Under the pieces are notes generated by a model that saw nothing but the letters and a program-made list of their open reading frames with translations, was not told where the DNA came from and searched no databases. Shown piece after piece: positions 44,312-51,993 of a DNA stretch of 57,843 nucleotides. The stretch lies in the NCBI GenBank assembly GCA_022561875.1, contig JADFQJ010000015.1, positions 1 through 57,843 of the forward strand, in the 5' to 3' direction. The position numbers and the translations under genes are program-made. Position 1 is the first letter of the stretch. Each line of letters opens with the position of its first letter. Source of the stretch: Bacteroidota bacterium. Lineage in GTDB: Bacteria > Bacteroidota > Bacteroidia > Bacteroidales > VadinHA17.

Positions 44312-45802
44312 ATGAATAAATCAAAAGAAAACAAAAAGTTAAGCAGACGGTCGTTTATTGGCAGGACTGCTGCTGCTACTGCCGGCTTTACTATTTTACC
44401 CGGCTATGTGGTCAGCGGACTTGGCCATAAAGCGCCCAGCGATAAGTTGAATATTGCATGTGTTGGTATTGGAGGGATGGGTAATTCTAATTTGAGAAGC
44501 ATTAAAGACCAGAACATCGTTGCTCTTTGTGACGTGGATTGGGGATACAGTGAACGTGTTTTCGAAAATTATCCTGAAGCAAAAAAATATAAAGACTTCA
44601 GGAAAATGTATGATGAGATGGGCAAAGATATTGATGCTGTGATTGTTGCAACTGCCGATCATACACATGCTGTTATCGCAGCTAATGCCATTGCAATGGG
44701 TAAACATGTATATGTACAAAAACCATTGACCCATACGGTTTATGAATCACGTTTACTTACCAAACTGGCAGAAAAACATAAAGTGGCTACCTCGATGGGT
44801 AACCAGGGTTCTTCAGGCGAAGGTGTTAACCTTGTACAAGAGTGGTTATGGAATGGTGAAATAGGTGATGTGAAGAAGGTAGAAGCTTTTACCGATCGTC
44901 CAATCTGGCCGCAGGGACTTAACCGTCCGACAGAGGAAATGACAGTACCTGACACATTGGATTGGGATCTTTTCCTCGCTACAGCTCCTGTGCGTCCTTA
45001 CAATGCAATCTACCATCCATGGAACTGGCGTGGCTGGTGGGACTTTGGTACAGGCGCTCTTGGTGATATGGCTTGCCATATTCTTCATCCTGTGTTTGTT
45101 GGATTAAAGCTTGGGTATCCTGTCAAAGCTCAGGGTAGTTCAACCTTACTTCTGACAGATTGTGCTCCTAACGCTGAAATGGTCAATCTTACTTTCCCGG
45201 CACGTCCGAAACATGAAGGTGTTAATATCAATCTCAATGAAGTTGAAGTTACCTGGTATGATGGTGGGTTACAGCCACAGAAGCCGGAAGGATGGCCTGC
45301 CGGTAAAAATATGAATGATGATGGAGGCGGTGTCCTTTTCCACGGTACTAAGGATACTCTGATTTGCGGTTGCTATGGTAAAGATCCATGGTTATTGTCA
45401 GGTCGTATACCTGAAGTTCCGAAAACAGTACGCCGGGTTGAAACCAGTCATGAAATGGATTGGGTGCGCGCTTGTAAAGAGAGTCCTGAAAATCGTGTTG
45501 AGACTGCTTCTTCATTCAAGGAGGCAGGACCTTTCAATGAGATGGTTGTTATGGGTGTTCTGGCAGTACGCCTGCAGGGACTGAATAAAGAACTTGAATG
45601 GGATGGTGAAAATATGAAATTCACAAATATCGGTGAAGATGAGAAACTTCGTACATGTATCGCTGACAAATTCGAGATACGTGATGGGCATCCAACATTT
45701 AAGAAAGATTGGACTAAACCATTCAACGCAAAGCAATTTGCAAAAGAATTAATCAAGCACGATTATCGTGAAGGCTGGTCGTTACCGGATATGCCAGGTT
45801 AA
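44312..45802 (+). CDS. Gfo/Idh/MocA family oxidoreductase with Tat leader (copy 4)
   Basis: A 496-residue oxidoreductase with a clear Tat leader (KLSRRSFIGRTAAATAGFTI). The nucleotide-binding start is NIACVGIGGMGNSNLRSI. The catalytic lysine motif reads HVYVQKPLTHTV, with Gln in place of the usual Glu of EKP. TGALGDMACHILHPVFVGLK is the active-site histidine region. It heads a compact three-gene run with DUF1080 (32-base gap) and a TIM-barrel protein (24-base gap), and is divergent from the cytochrome-SUMF1 operon. It most likely oxidises glycosides or free sugars in the periplasm. Confidence 0.93.
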   Translation: MNKSKENKKLSRRSFIGRTAAATAGFTILPGYVVSGLGHKAPSDKLNIACVGIGGMGNSNLRSIKDQNIVALCDVDWGYSERVFENYPEAKKYKDFRKMYDEMGKDIDAVIVATADHTHAVIAANAIAMGKHVYVQKPLTHTVYESRLLTKLAEKHKVATSMGNQGSSGEGVNLVQEWLWNGEIGDVKKVEAFTDRPIWPQGLNRPTEEMTVPDTLDWDLFLATAPVRPYNAIYHPWNWRGWWDFGTGALGDMACHILHPVFVGLKLGYPVKAQGSSTLLLTDCAPNAEMVNLTFPARPKHEGVNINLNEVEVTWYDGGLQPQKPEGWPAGKNMNDDGGGVLFHGTKDTLICGCYGKDPWLLSGRIPEVPKTVRRVETSHEMDWVRACKESPENRVETASSFKEAGPFNEMVVMGVLAVRLQGLNKELEWDGENMKFTNIGEDEKLRTCIADKFEIRDGHPTFKKDWTKPFNAKQFAKELIKHDYREGWSLPDMPG

Positions 45803-45834
45803 TCTATTGTTAAACCAATTAATTAAATTTTAAT

Positions 45835-46641
45835 ATGAAAATTAAAAGATTATTTTCTCTGGCAGCAATTTTAATTATTGCTCTTATGGTTTCATGGAAA
45901 CCCGGTACAAAGATTAAATCATCAGATAGAAAAACCGGCACCCAGGTTGTTCCTGATTCAGTGTCTGAGCCCAATACACTTACTGATAAAGAGGTGGAAG
46001 AGGGATGGATTTTAATGTTTGACGGTGATTCTGCAGGAAAATGGCGCGGATACGGTAAAGATAATTTTCCTGGAGGATGGAAAATCGTTGACGGAACAAT
46101 GCAATGTGTTGGTTCCGGAAGAGGTGAAGCAGGTGCAGCTGAAGGTGGTGACATTATTTATGACCGGAAATTCTCAAACTTCCACCTGAAGCTGGATTGG
46201 AAAATTTCGGAAGGTGGTAACAGTGGAATCTTTTATTTAGGCCAGGAAAATCCGGAATTAGGTCCTATCTGGAAAACTGCTCCCGAAATGCAGGTGCTGG
46301 ATAATGAAAAACATCCGGATGCCAAGGCTGGTAAAGATGGTAACCGGCAGGCTGGTTCATTGTATGATCTGATTCCTGCAGTTCCTCAAAATGCTGAACC
46401 GGCAGGTGAATGGAATAGTGTTGAAATTAAGGTTTATAAAGGATCGGTATGGCATTATATGAATGGTGAAGTTGTACTTGAATACCACCTGTGGACACCT
46501 GAATGGAATGAATTGATTGCCGGAAGTAAATTCCCGGAATATAATCCCGATTGGGCTAATGTTGCTTCCGAAGGTTTTATCGGTCTTCAGGATCATGGCG
46601 ATGATGTGTGGTACAGGAGTATTAAGATCAAAGAATTATAA
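45835..46641 (+). CDS. DUF1080 / 3-keto-disaccharide hydrolase domain exported protein
   Basis: A 268-residue exported protein with a signal peptide (residues 1-22) and a single 3-keto-disaccharide hydrolase (DUF1080) jelly-roll domain. Signature blocks are GWILMFDGDSAGKWRGYG, ISEGGNSGIFYLGQ, APEMQVLDNEKHPDAKAG, GEWNSVEIKVYKG, WHYMNGEVVLEYHLW and GFIGLQDHGDDVWYRSIKI. Family members cleave 3-keto-glycosidic bonds or act on other keto-sugars. Its position between a Tat Gfo/Idh/MocA oxidoreductase and a TIM-barrel isomerase/epimerase is the classic neighbourhood for that chemistry. Confidence 0.93.
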   Translation: MKIKRLFSLAAILIIALMVSWKPGTKIKSSDRKTGTQVVPDSVSEPNTLTDKEVEEGWILMFDGDSAGKWRGYGKDNFPGGWKIVDGTMQCVGSGRGEAGAAEGGDIIYDRKFSNFHLKLDWKISEGGNSGIFYLGQENPELGPIWKTAPEMQVLDNEKHPDAKAGKDGNRQAGSLYDLIPAVPQNAEPAGEWNSVEIKVYKGSVWHYMNGEVVLEYHLWTPEWNELIAGSKFPEYNPDWANVASEGFIGLQDHGDDVWYRSIKIKEL

Positions 46642-46665
46642 TTATTATTATAAAAATTTAAAAAT

Positions 46666-47571
46666 ATGGATCACAAAAGAAGAGAATTTTTAAAAAAAGC
46701 AGGTATTGGTGGAGCCGGATTAATGATTGCGCCTTCATTCCTCAGAGCAGGCATGATTAATTCTGAAATGTTCTTTAAGATATCAATAGCTGAATGGTCA
46801 TTGCACAAAATGCTTTTTGCTAAAGAGCTTACCAATCTTGAATTTCCGGAGTTTTCCAGGAAGAACTTTGATATTCATGCTGTAGAGTATGTAAATATAT
46901 TCTTCAAAGATGCAGGAAAGGAATATCTGACAGAACTTAAAATCCGGACAAATGATCTGGGAGTGGAGAATGTTCTTATTATGGTTGATGCTGAAGGTAG
47001 TCTTGGTGAGGCAGATGATGCTAAACGTCAAAAGGCAGTAGAGAACCATTATAAGTGGGTTGAAGCTGCAAAATTCCTGGGATGTCATTCCATTCGTGTT
47101 AATGCCCGTGGCAGGGGAACAATGGAAGAAGTAGCCGAAGCTGTAGTGGATGGACTGGGTAAGCTGACCGAATATGCTTCAACGGATAATATCGGTGTGA
47201 TTGTTGAAAACCATGGAGGGTACTCATCTAATGGGAAATGGATGTCGGATGTTATTCGTAAGGTTGATCATCCGAACTGTGGTATGCTTCCTGATTTTGG
47301 CAATTTCCGTATTAGTCCGGAAGAAGAATATGACCGTTATTTAGGAATGAAAGAGCTGATGCCCTTTGCAAAAGGAGTAAGTGCAAAGTCTCATGAGTTT
47401 GATGATGATGGTAATGAGACAAAATCCGACTTTTATAAAATGCTGAAGATTGTTAAAGAAGCCGGTTATACCGGATATATCGGTATTGAGTATGAAGGCA
47501 GAGAGCTTAGTGAGATTGAGGGGGTTAAAGCTACTAAGAATCTTCTTGAGAAAGTTGGGAGGAGTATGTAA
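46666..47571 (+). CDS. Sugar phosphate isomerase/epimerase-like TIM-barrel protein with Tat-like leader
   Basis: A 301-residue AP-endonuclease-2-like TIM-barrel protein. The leader [20 protein letters not shown] is Tat-like. The barrel carries metal-binding acidic positions in [41 protein letters not shown] and [14 protein letters not shown], as expected for xylose-isomerase-like epimerases. It is the last gene of the Gfo-DUF1080-TIM run. Its final 38 bases overlap the end of rlmN on the other strand. It could epimerise or isomerise the keto-sugar released by the upstream enzymes. Confidence 0.9.
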   Translation: MDHKRREFLKKAGIGGAGLMIAPSFLRAGMINSEMFFKISIAEWSLHKMLFAKELTNLEFPEFSRKNFDIHAVEYVNIFFKDAGKEYLTELKIRTNDLGVENVLIMVDAEGSLGEADDAKRQKAVENHYKWVEAAKFLGCHSIRVNARGRGTMEEVAEAVVDGLGKLTEYASTDNIGVIVENHGGYSSNGKWMSDVIRKVDHPNCGMLPDFGNFRISPEEEYDRYLGMKELMPFAKGVSAKSHEFDDDGNETKSDFYKMLKIVKEAGYTGYIGIEYEGRELSEIEGVKATKNLLEKVGRSM

Positions 47572-48574
47572 CCTTTAACAATCCGCATGCTGCGGCGATA
47601 TCCTGCCCGCGTGATTTGCGGATAGTTGTAAAAACACCTTGTAATTTCAGCTCATTCTGGAATTCTTCCATTTTCTCAGGGGTTTCTTCTTTAAATTTCG
47701 ATCCCGGAATAGTGTGGAACCTGATAAGATTTACCCTGCATTTAATACCATGCAGCAGACGTGATAATTCCTTTGCATGTTTGGGTGAGTCATTTAATCC
47801 CTTGAAAACAATATATTCGATAGAAAATCTTCTCTGACCACTCCAATCAATTTTTTTTACCTGGTCGATAATTTTTTTAAAAGGATATTTATTTTCAACA
47901 GGCATGAGTTTTTGTCTTTCTTCTTCAAAAGGAGTGTGTAGACTCAACGCCAGGTGACATTCACTTTTATCAAGAAACTTTTTCAGGGCAGGTAGTACTC
48001 CGACAGTTGAAAGAGTAATCCGTCGCGGGCTCATAGCGAACCCCCAATCCGATGTCAACAGGTCAAGGGCTTTCATTACTTCTTGCAGATTATCAAGTGG
48101 TTCTCCCATTCCCATTAAAACAATGTTGCTGATAAGGTCTCTTTCCGGCAGGCTTTTAATCTGGTTTACTATTTGTCCTGATGTAAGATTTCCCTGGAAT
48201 CCCTGCTTACCGGTCATGCAGAAATCACATCCATATTTACAGCCCACCTGGGTAGATAAGCAGATTGTGTTTCTTTTTTCTTCAGGAATATAGACAGTTT
48301 CGATATATTTGTTTTCACCGGCCGGAAACAGATATTTCTTCGTTCCATCCACCGAGGTTTGTTCTTTAACGGGATCCTCCAACCCGATTTGATATTTTTC
48401 TTTAAGTACCGACCGGCCCTTTTTCGACAGGTTGGTCATCTCATCGATATTCCGGATATCTTTACTGTACAACCAGTCTGCTATTTGTTTTGCAGCATAA
48501 TCAGGCAGATCGGTTTTCTTTGTAATTTCGGTCAGCTCGTCAATATTTTTACCAAATAATGGTTCCTTCTTCAT
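47534..48574 (-). CDS. rlmN: 23S rRNA (adenine-C2)-methyltransferase RlmN
   Basis: A 346-residue radical SAM methyltransferase that methylates A2503 of 23S rRNA and A37 of some tRNAs. The radical SAM motif is [12 protein letters not shown], the SAM-binding GMGEPLDNL follows, and the C-terminal cysteine that carries the methylated intermediate is in AAACGLL. The ATG at 48574 is chosen: the open frame to 48658 adds 28 unusual residues and would overlap the preceding phosphoesterase gene, while 48574 leaves a 13-base gap. Its 3' end overlaps the convergent TIM-barrel gene by 38 bases. Confidence 0.95.
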   Translation of the reverse strand: MKKEPLFGKNIDELTEITKKTDLPDYAAKQIADWLYSKDIRNIDEMTNLSKKGRSVLKEKYQIGLEDPVKEQTSVDGTKKYLFPAGENKYIETVYIPEEKRNTICLSTQVGCKYGCDFCMTGKQGFQGNLTSGQIVNQIKSLPERDLISNIVLMGMGEPLDNLQEVMKALDLLTSDWGFAMSPRRITLSTVGVLPALKKFLDKSECHLALSLHTPFEEERQKLMPVENKYPFKKIIDQVKKIDWSGQRRFSIEYIVFKGLNDSPKHAKELSRLLHGIKCRVNLIRFHTIPGSKFKEETPEKMEEFQNELKLQGVFTTIRKSRGQDIAAACGLLKVTYSSQLSQEDS

Positions 48575-48587
48575 ATATGAACAGGAT

Positions 48588-49274
48588 TTATAATCGCCCT
48601 TTGTGGTTTGGGTACAATTCAGGTACAGGATCACTCTGGAATATTTCTTTGCTTTCAATGTCTATCATGCTGAGTCGTCCGGTCCAACCTGCACCTGTAT
48701 CCATCAACCATACTTCACATGCATGAATAGGCATCCCGGATCCGAAATTAGTAGTAGGTGTATGGCCGACATATATCTCCTTAAAGCGGGTTATTTGTAC
48801 TTCGTCATTAAGCTCCTTTTTTTCCAATGCAAGATAAACAAGCTCCCGGTCCCAAAGAAAAACAGACCTGTCCTGTTCTTCAGGTTCTTGAAATGGTTTT
48901 ATTCCGCCATGCACAAAAAGTTTTTTTTCATCTATATGATATTCCTTAGCCTGGCTCAATAACCGTATGTGATCTGAAGGAACATTCCGGGAGTATGATT
49001 CTATAGTAGCTACACCGCCCTGGGTAAGCCATATTTCGGGCGCATAACCGGTCTTTGCCCAGGTAAGTGCCCATTCATCGTGATTTCCAATAATATATGT
49101 TAGATTTTTTATCTTTAATAATTCGTTAGTTGCTTCGTAAACTTCGGGCCACCCGTCGCAAACATCTCCCAGGAAAATAAGCCGATCTGTTTCATGATCA
49201 AATCCTGCCTTTTGAAAACATTGCTTCATGGCTTTGTACGCTCCATGAATATCTCCTAATACAAAAGTTCTCAT
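48588..49274 (-). CDS. Metallophosphoesterase, Ser/Thr protein phosphatase or Ap4A hydrolase-like
   Basis: A 228-residue calcineurin-like phosphoesterase. The metal-binding motifs are GDIHGAYKAMKQCF, LGDVCDGWPEV and IIGNHDEWALTW, with later histidines in FVHGGIKPF and YVGHTPT. The ATG at 49274 (MRTFVLGDIHG) is preferred to the in-frame TTG three codons earlier. Members dephosphorylate proteins or cleave diadenosine polyphosphates; the exact substrate is not visible. It lies between the Mut7-C gene (27-base gap) and rlmN (13-base gap), in what looks like one transcript. Confidence 0.92.
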   Translation of the reverse strand: MRTFVLGDIHGAYKAMKQCFQKAGFDHETDRLIFLGDVCDGWPEVYEATNELLKIKNLTYIIGNHDEWALTWAKTGYAPEIWLTQGGVATIESYSRNVPSDHIRLLSQAKEYHIDEKKLFVHGGIKPFQEPEEQDRSVFLWDRELVYLALEKKELNDEVQITRFKEIYVGHTPTTNFGSGMPIHACEVWLMDTGAGWTGRLSMIDIESKEIFQSDPVPELYPNHKGRL

Positions 49275-49301
49275 ATAATACAAAAGTTTATTTGTAAACT
49301 C

Positions 49302-50051
49302 TTATCCCACATCAGCAAGCTCAAAAATGAGTTTCTGCATTCTTTCAAAATGAGATCCTTTCCAATAAGCCTTACCGCAAGATGAGCATTTAAAAAATTC
49401 ATTATAGTAAATTTTTGTTCTGGGTTTCAATTGGTGAATCACAGATTGTTTACTTGTTTTCTTAACTAAACCATTGCAAACTGTACATCTGCGGAATGGT
49501 TTGAACTTTGAAAACAGGTCAAAACGCCTGGCTGTTTCAGTAAATTGTTCCATGGGTTTTTGTGATCTTATCCAGTAGCCATGGGTTACAGTTTTATGTT
49601 TTAAAAGTCCAACATCGCGTGTCAGTATTATTCTGTTTTCGCGTATGGATATTTCAACTATTTCGCTATCATCAAACCAATTTTCATACAAAGTATCAAA
49701 CCCGGTCATGCGCAAATATTTTGCAAGCTTACCCAGGTGAACATCGAGTATGAATGACGGAATACGCAAGGGTTTATTCCTGAGTCGTGTTACCCGTGAT
49801 ATATCCAGACTTTCAAAAACCGGATATACAGAGATCTTGTCATCTGGCAGGATATGATAATCGAACGATACCGATTGCCCGTTTACCAGGATAAGATCAA
49901 TTTCAGTATGGGGGATGCCTAATGCTTCGATTGCATCTTTGACTGATTGTTTCTGTTCACATTCAATCTGAAACCTGACCTTTTTTCTTTTCTTTGGCAA
50001 AAAATCGTTTAGTTCTTCATAAAATCTGAACCACACTTTTTTTTCAGACAT
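49302..50051 (-). CDS. Mut7-C domain protein (ubiquitin-like + PIN-like RNase + zinc ribbon)
   Basis: A 249-residue protein. Residues about 1-85 form a ubiquitin-like/ThiS-type domain (VWFRFYEELNDFLP, VNGQSVSFDYHILPDDKISV). Residues about 95-180 are the Mut7-C PIN-like domain, with acidic residues in FILDVHLGKLAKYLRMTGFD, WFDDSEI and IILTRDVGLLKH. The C-terminal part has a zinc ribbon (CTVCNG and CSSCGKAYWKGSHF). The PIN fold predicts a metal-dependent RNase; the substrate is unknown. It lies upstream of the phosphoesterase and rlmN genes on the same strand. Confidence 0.9.
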   Translation of the reverse strand: MSEKKVWFRFYEELNDFLPKKRKKVRFQIECEQKQSVKDAIEALGIPHTEIDLILVNGQSVSFDYHILPDDKISVYPVFESLDISRVTRLRNKPLRIPSFILDVHLGKLAKYLRMTGFDTLYENWFDDSEIVEISIRENRIILTRDVGLLKHKTVTHGYWIRSQKPMEQFTETARRFDLFSKFKPFRRCTVCNGLVKKTSKQSVIHQLKPRTKIYYNEFFKCSSCGKAYWKGSHFERMQKLIFELADVG

Positions 50052-50164
50052 TACTTAAAATTCTAAAACTTTTTATCTTTCTTATAGCCTCAACCTCAGC
50101 CTTTGGAAATAACCAAAATTCGCGAAGTTATGTTATAATATTACAGTTTTAAAATCTTTTAATT

Positions 50165-50749
50165 TTATAATACAGGATTCCCTTTCAAACCGATCTCTTC
50201 GGCAACTTCACGCATTCCCATGATTGTATCAGTTATTAATTCTGATAGTTCGACATTAAGCAATTCAGCTCCTTTACTAATTACCGACCTATTAACTCCT
50301 GCAGCAAACCGTTTATCTTTCCATTTCTTTATTACCGATTTGGCCTTTATGTCAAGCACACTGCGTGATGGCCTTACAAGTACTGATGTTACCACTAATC
50401 CTGTTAGTTCATCAATAGCATATAAGGTTTTTTCCATCAGGTTTTTGGGCTCAACATCGGTAACAATTTGCCAGCCATGGCTTGAAACTGCGCGTATCAA
50501 TTCCTCCGGCCACCTGTTTTCCTTTAGTATCTCTTCGGTTTTTTTACAGTGCCGGTCAGGGAATTTTTCATAATCAAGGTCATGTATCAGCCCCACGATC
50601 CCCCATATTTCTTCATCTTCTCCATGCTTTCTTGCCATGTACCGCATTACACCTTCTACAGCCAGTGCATGTTTTGTAAGACTTTCAGATTTATTGTATT
50701 TTTTGAAAAGCATCCATGCTTCATTTCTTGTGGGTATTGGTTCTTCCAT
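50165..50749 (-). CDS. HD domain-containing metal-dependent phosphohydrolase
   Basis: A 194-residue HD-domain protein. The metal ligands are visible as the first His in SLTKHALAVEG, the HD pair in LIHDLDYEKFPDRH and the later His/Asp region in AVSSHGWQI and YAIDELTGLV. This is the HDIG-type subset of small standalone hydrolases, which act on nucleotides or other phosphate esters; the substrate is not predictable. It is followed on its strand by the Mut7-C gene after 113 bases. Confidence 0.88.
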   Translation of the reverse strand: MEEPIPTRNEAWMLFKKYNKSESLTKHALAVEGVMRYMARKHGEDEEIWGIVGLIHDLDYEKFPDRHCKKTEEILKENRWPEELIRAVSSHGWQIVTDVEPKNLMEKTLYAIDELTGLVVTSVLVRPSRSVLDIKAKSVIKKWKDKRFAAGVNRSVISKGAELLNVELSELITDTIMGMREVAEEIGLKGNPVL

Positions 50750-50901
50750 ATCTGTAAATTGATTTTTTTAAAAGACTAGCCGAAAGTTAAAATTTTTAAA
50801 TAGAAAATAAAAGAAGCAGAATGTTGAAACTAATTTAATGTATCGGAATTTAACTTCGTTGAACTCGCAAGCCCGGTTTAAAATTATTCGTTGATTAATA
50901 A

Positions 50902-51714
50902 TTAATCGTACAATTTAGTGTAATCCCTGTTAGCTTTCTTAAGTATCATATAAACTACAAACGGACAGAGTCTTAGACATACAGCCTGTAGTTTACCAAC
51001 TGCGGTTAGTGTTAATGCCTTCTTTTTCTTATAAATGGCCCTGGCAATTGACAATGCCACTTCTTCCCTTTTTGCAGTCTTTTGACTTCTGGAAAGGATT
51101 TGCCTGTACTTTCCGTCAGGGTACAGTATTTTTTTATCCGGTTCATTTTCTGTAAACCCAACATATATGATGCCTGTATGAAGCTCTTTCTTGCTGAACT
51201 CAATTTGCATGGCTCTGGCAAGAGCCGTTAGTCCCATTTTTGATACACTATATGTGGAATGACCTGGCATCCCGACTTTACCAGCCAGTGATGAAATAAA
51301 GATCACTGTCCCTCTTGATTGTAATAAATAAGGAAGAGCATGATGCGTAGTATACACTGATCCCATTGTATTTATCCCGATCGCTTTTTCCCATGCTTCC
51401 GGTGTGAGATCACGAATCATACCATGAGTAGATATACCTGCGTTATTAATTAATATATCAAGCCTGTCATAATGTTCAACAATCTTCCTTATCATCCGAA
51501 AACAAACTTCACTGTCAGACACATCACCGGCTATCTGCATGCAGTCAATATTTTTTGCCTTAAGCTCTGTATATGTTTTCCTGAGAGATTCAATATTCCG
51601 GCCGTTAAGGCAGATCCGTGCGCCATAGCTGCCAAGTAATTCAGCAGTTGCTTTTCCAATACCCTTACTTGATCCGGTAATAAAAACTACTTTCCCCTTA
51701 AAATACTCTTTCAT
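50902..51714 (-). CDS. Short-chain dehydrogenase/reductase (SDR)
   Basis: A 270-residue classical SDR. The NAD(P) site is VVFITGSSKGIGKATAELLG, NNAGIS follows, the catalytic serine is in ISSLAGKVG and the Tyr-x3-Lys pair is in HSTYSVSKMGL. The C-terminal region is longer than average with a hydrophobic stretch (AVCLRLCPFVVYMIL) that may associate with membrane, as in 3-ketosphinganine or long-chain 3-ketoacyl reductases. The ATG at 51714 (MKEYFKGKVV) is chosen; the open frame upstream to 51858 encodes a fragment of a different protein family. Confidence 0.9.
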   Translation of the reverse strand: MKEYFKGKVVFITGSSKGIGKATAELLGSYGARICLNGRNIESLRKTYTELKAKNIDCMQIAGDVSDSEVCFRMIRKIVEHYDRLDILINNAGISTHGMIRDLTPEAWEKAIGINTMGSVYTTHHALPYLLQSRGTVIFISSLAGKVGMPGHSTYSVSKMGLTALARAMQIEFSKKELHTGIIYVGFTENEPDKKILYPDGKYRQILSRSQKTAKREEVALSIARAIYKKKKALTLTAVGKLQAVCLRLCPFVVYMILKKANRDYTKLYD

Positions 51715-51834
51715 TTTCCAGTTGTTATTTAAACCACAATTACTACTTAAAAATCCCGCCGGCAGGTATGATATCTCAAGTATACTAACAAGATCAATGA
51801 TTATATCAATATCCTCGCCTTCAAACCCCTTCCA

Positions 51835-51927
51835 ATGCCCATCAGCAATTTCATGCATGGCGTTCGGGCAGATTAGGATACCTTCAGCACCTCCTTCTAC
51901 AACCTGATTGCTGCTGCGGAGAGTTTT
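51835..51927 (-). pseudogene. Probable remnant of an aspartate/glutamate racemase-family gene
   Basis: The minus-strand frame from 51927 reads ...VVEGGAEGILICPNAMHEIA, resembling the GA..I.I..NTMHK.AD region around a catalytic cysteine of Asp/Glu racemases. A stop codon lies just upstream (51928-51930), and similarity disappears downstream within about ten residues, where the frame runs into the SDR start. Only about 25 residues are recognisable. This fits a mostly deleted gene; a chance match cannot be excluded. Confidence 0.45.
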
Positions 51928-51993
51928 TCAGTTAACAGATCCCACGAATTACTAAGTTACAGCTTTCCTTTTTTAATAAAATCGCTTTCGGAT

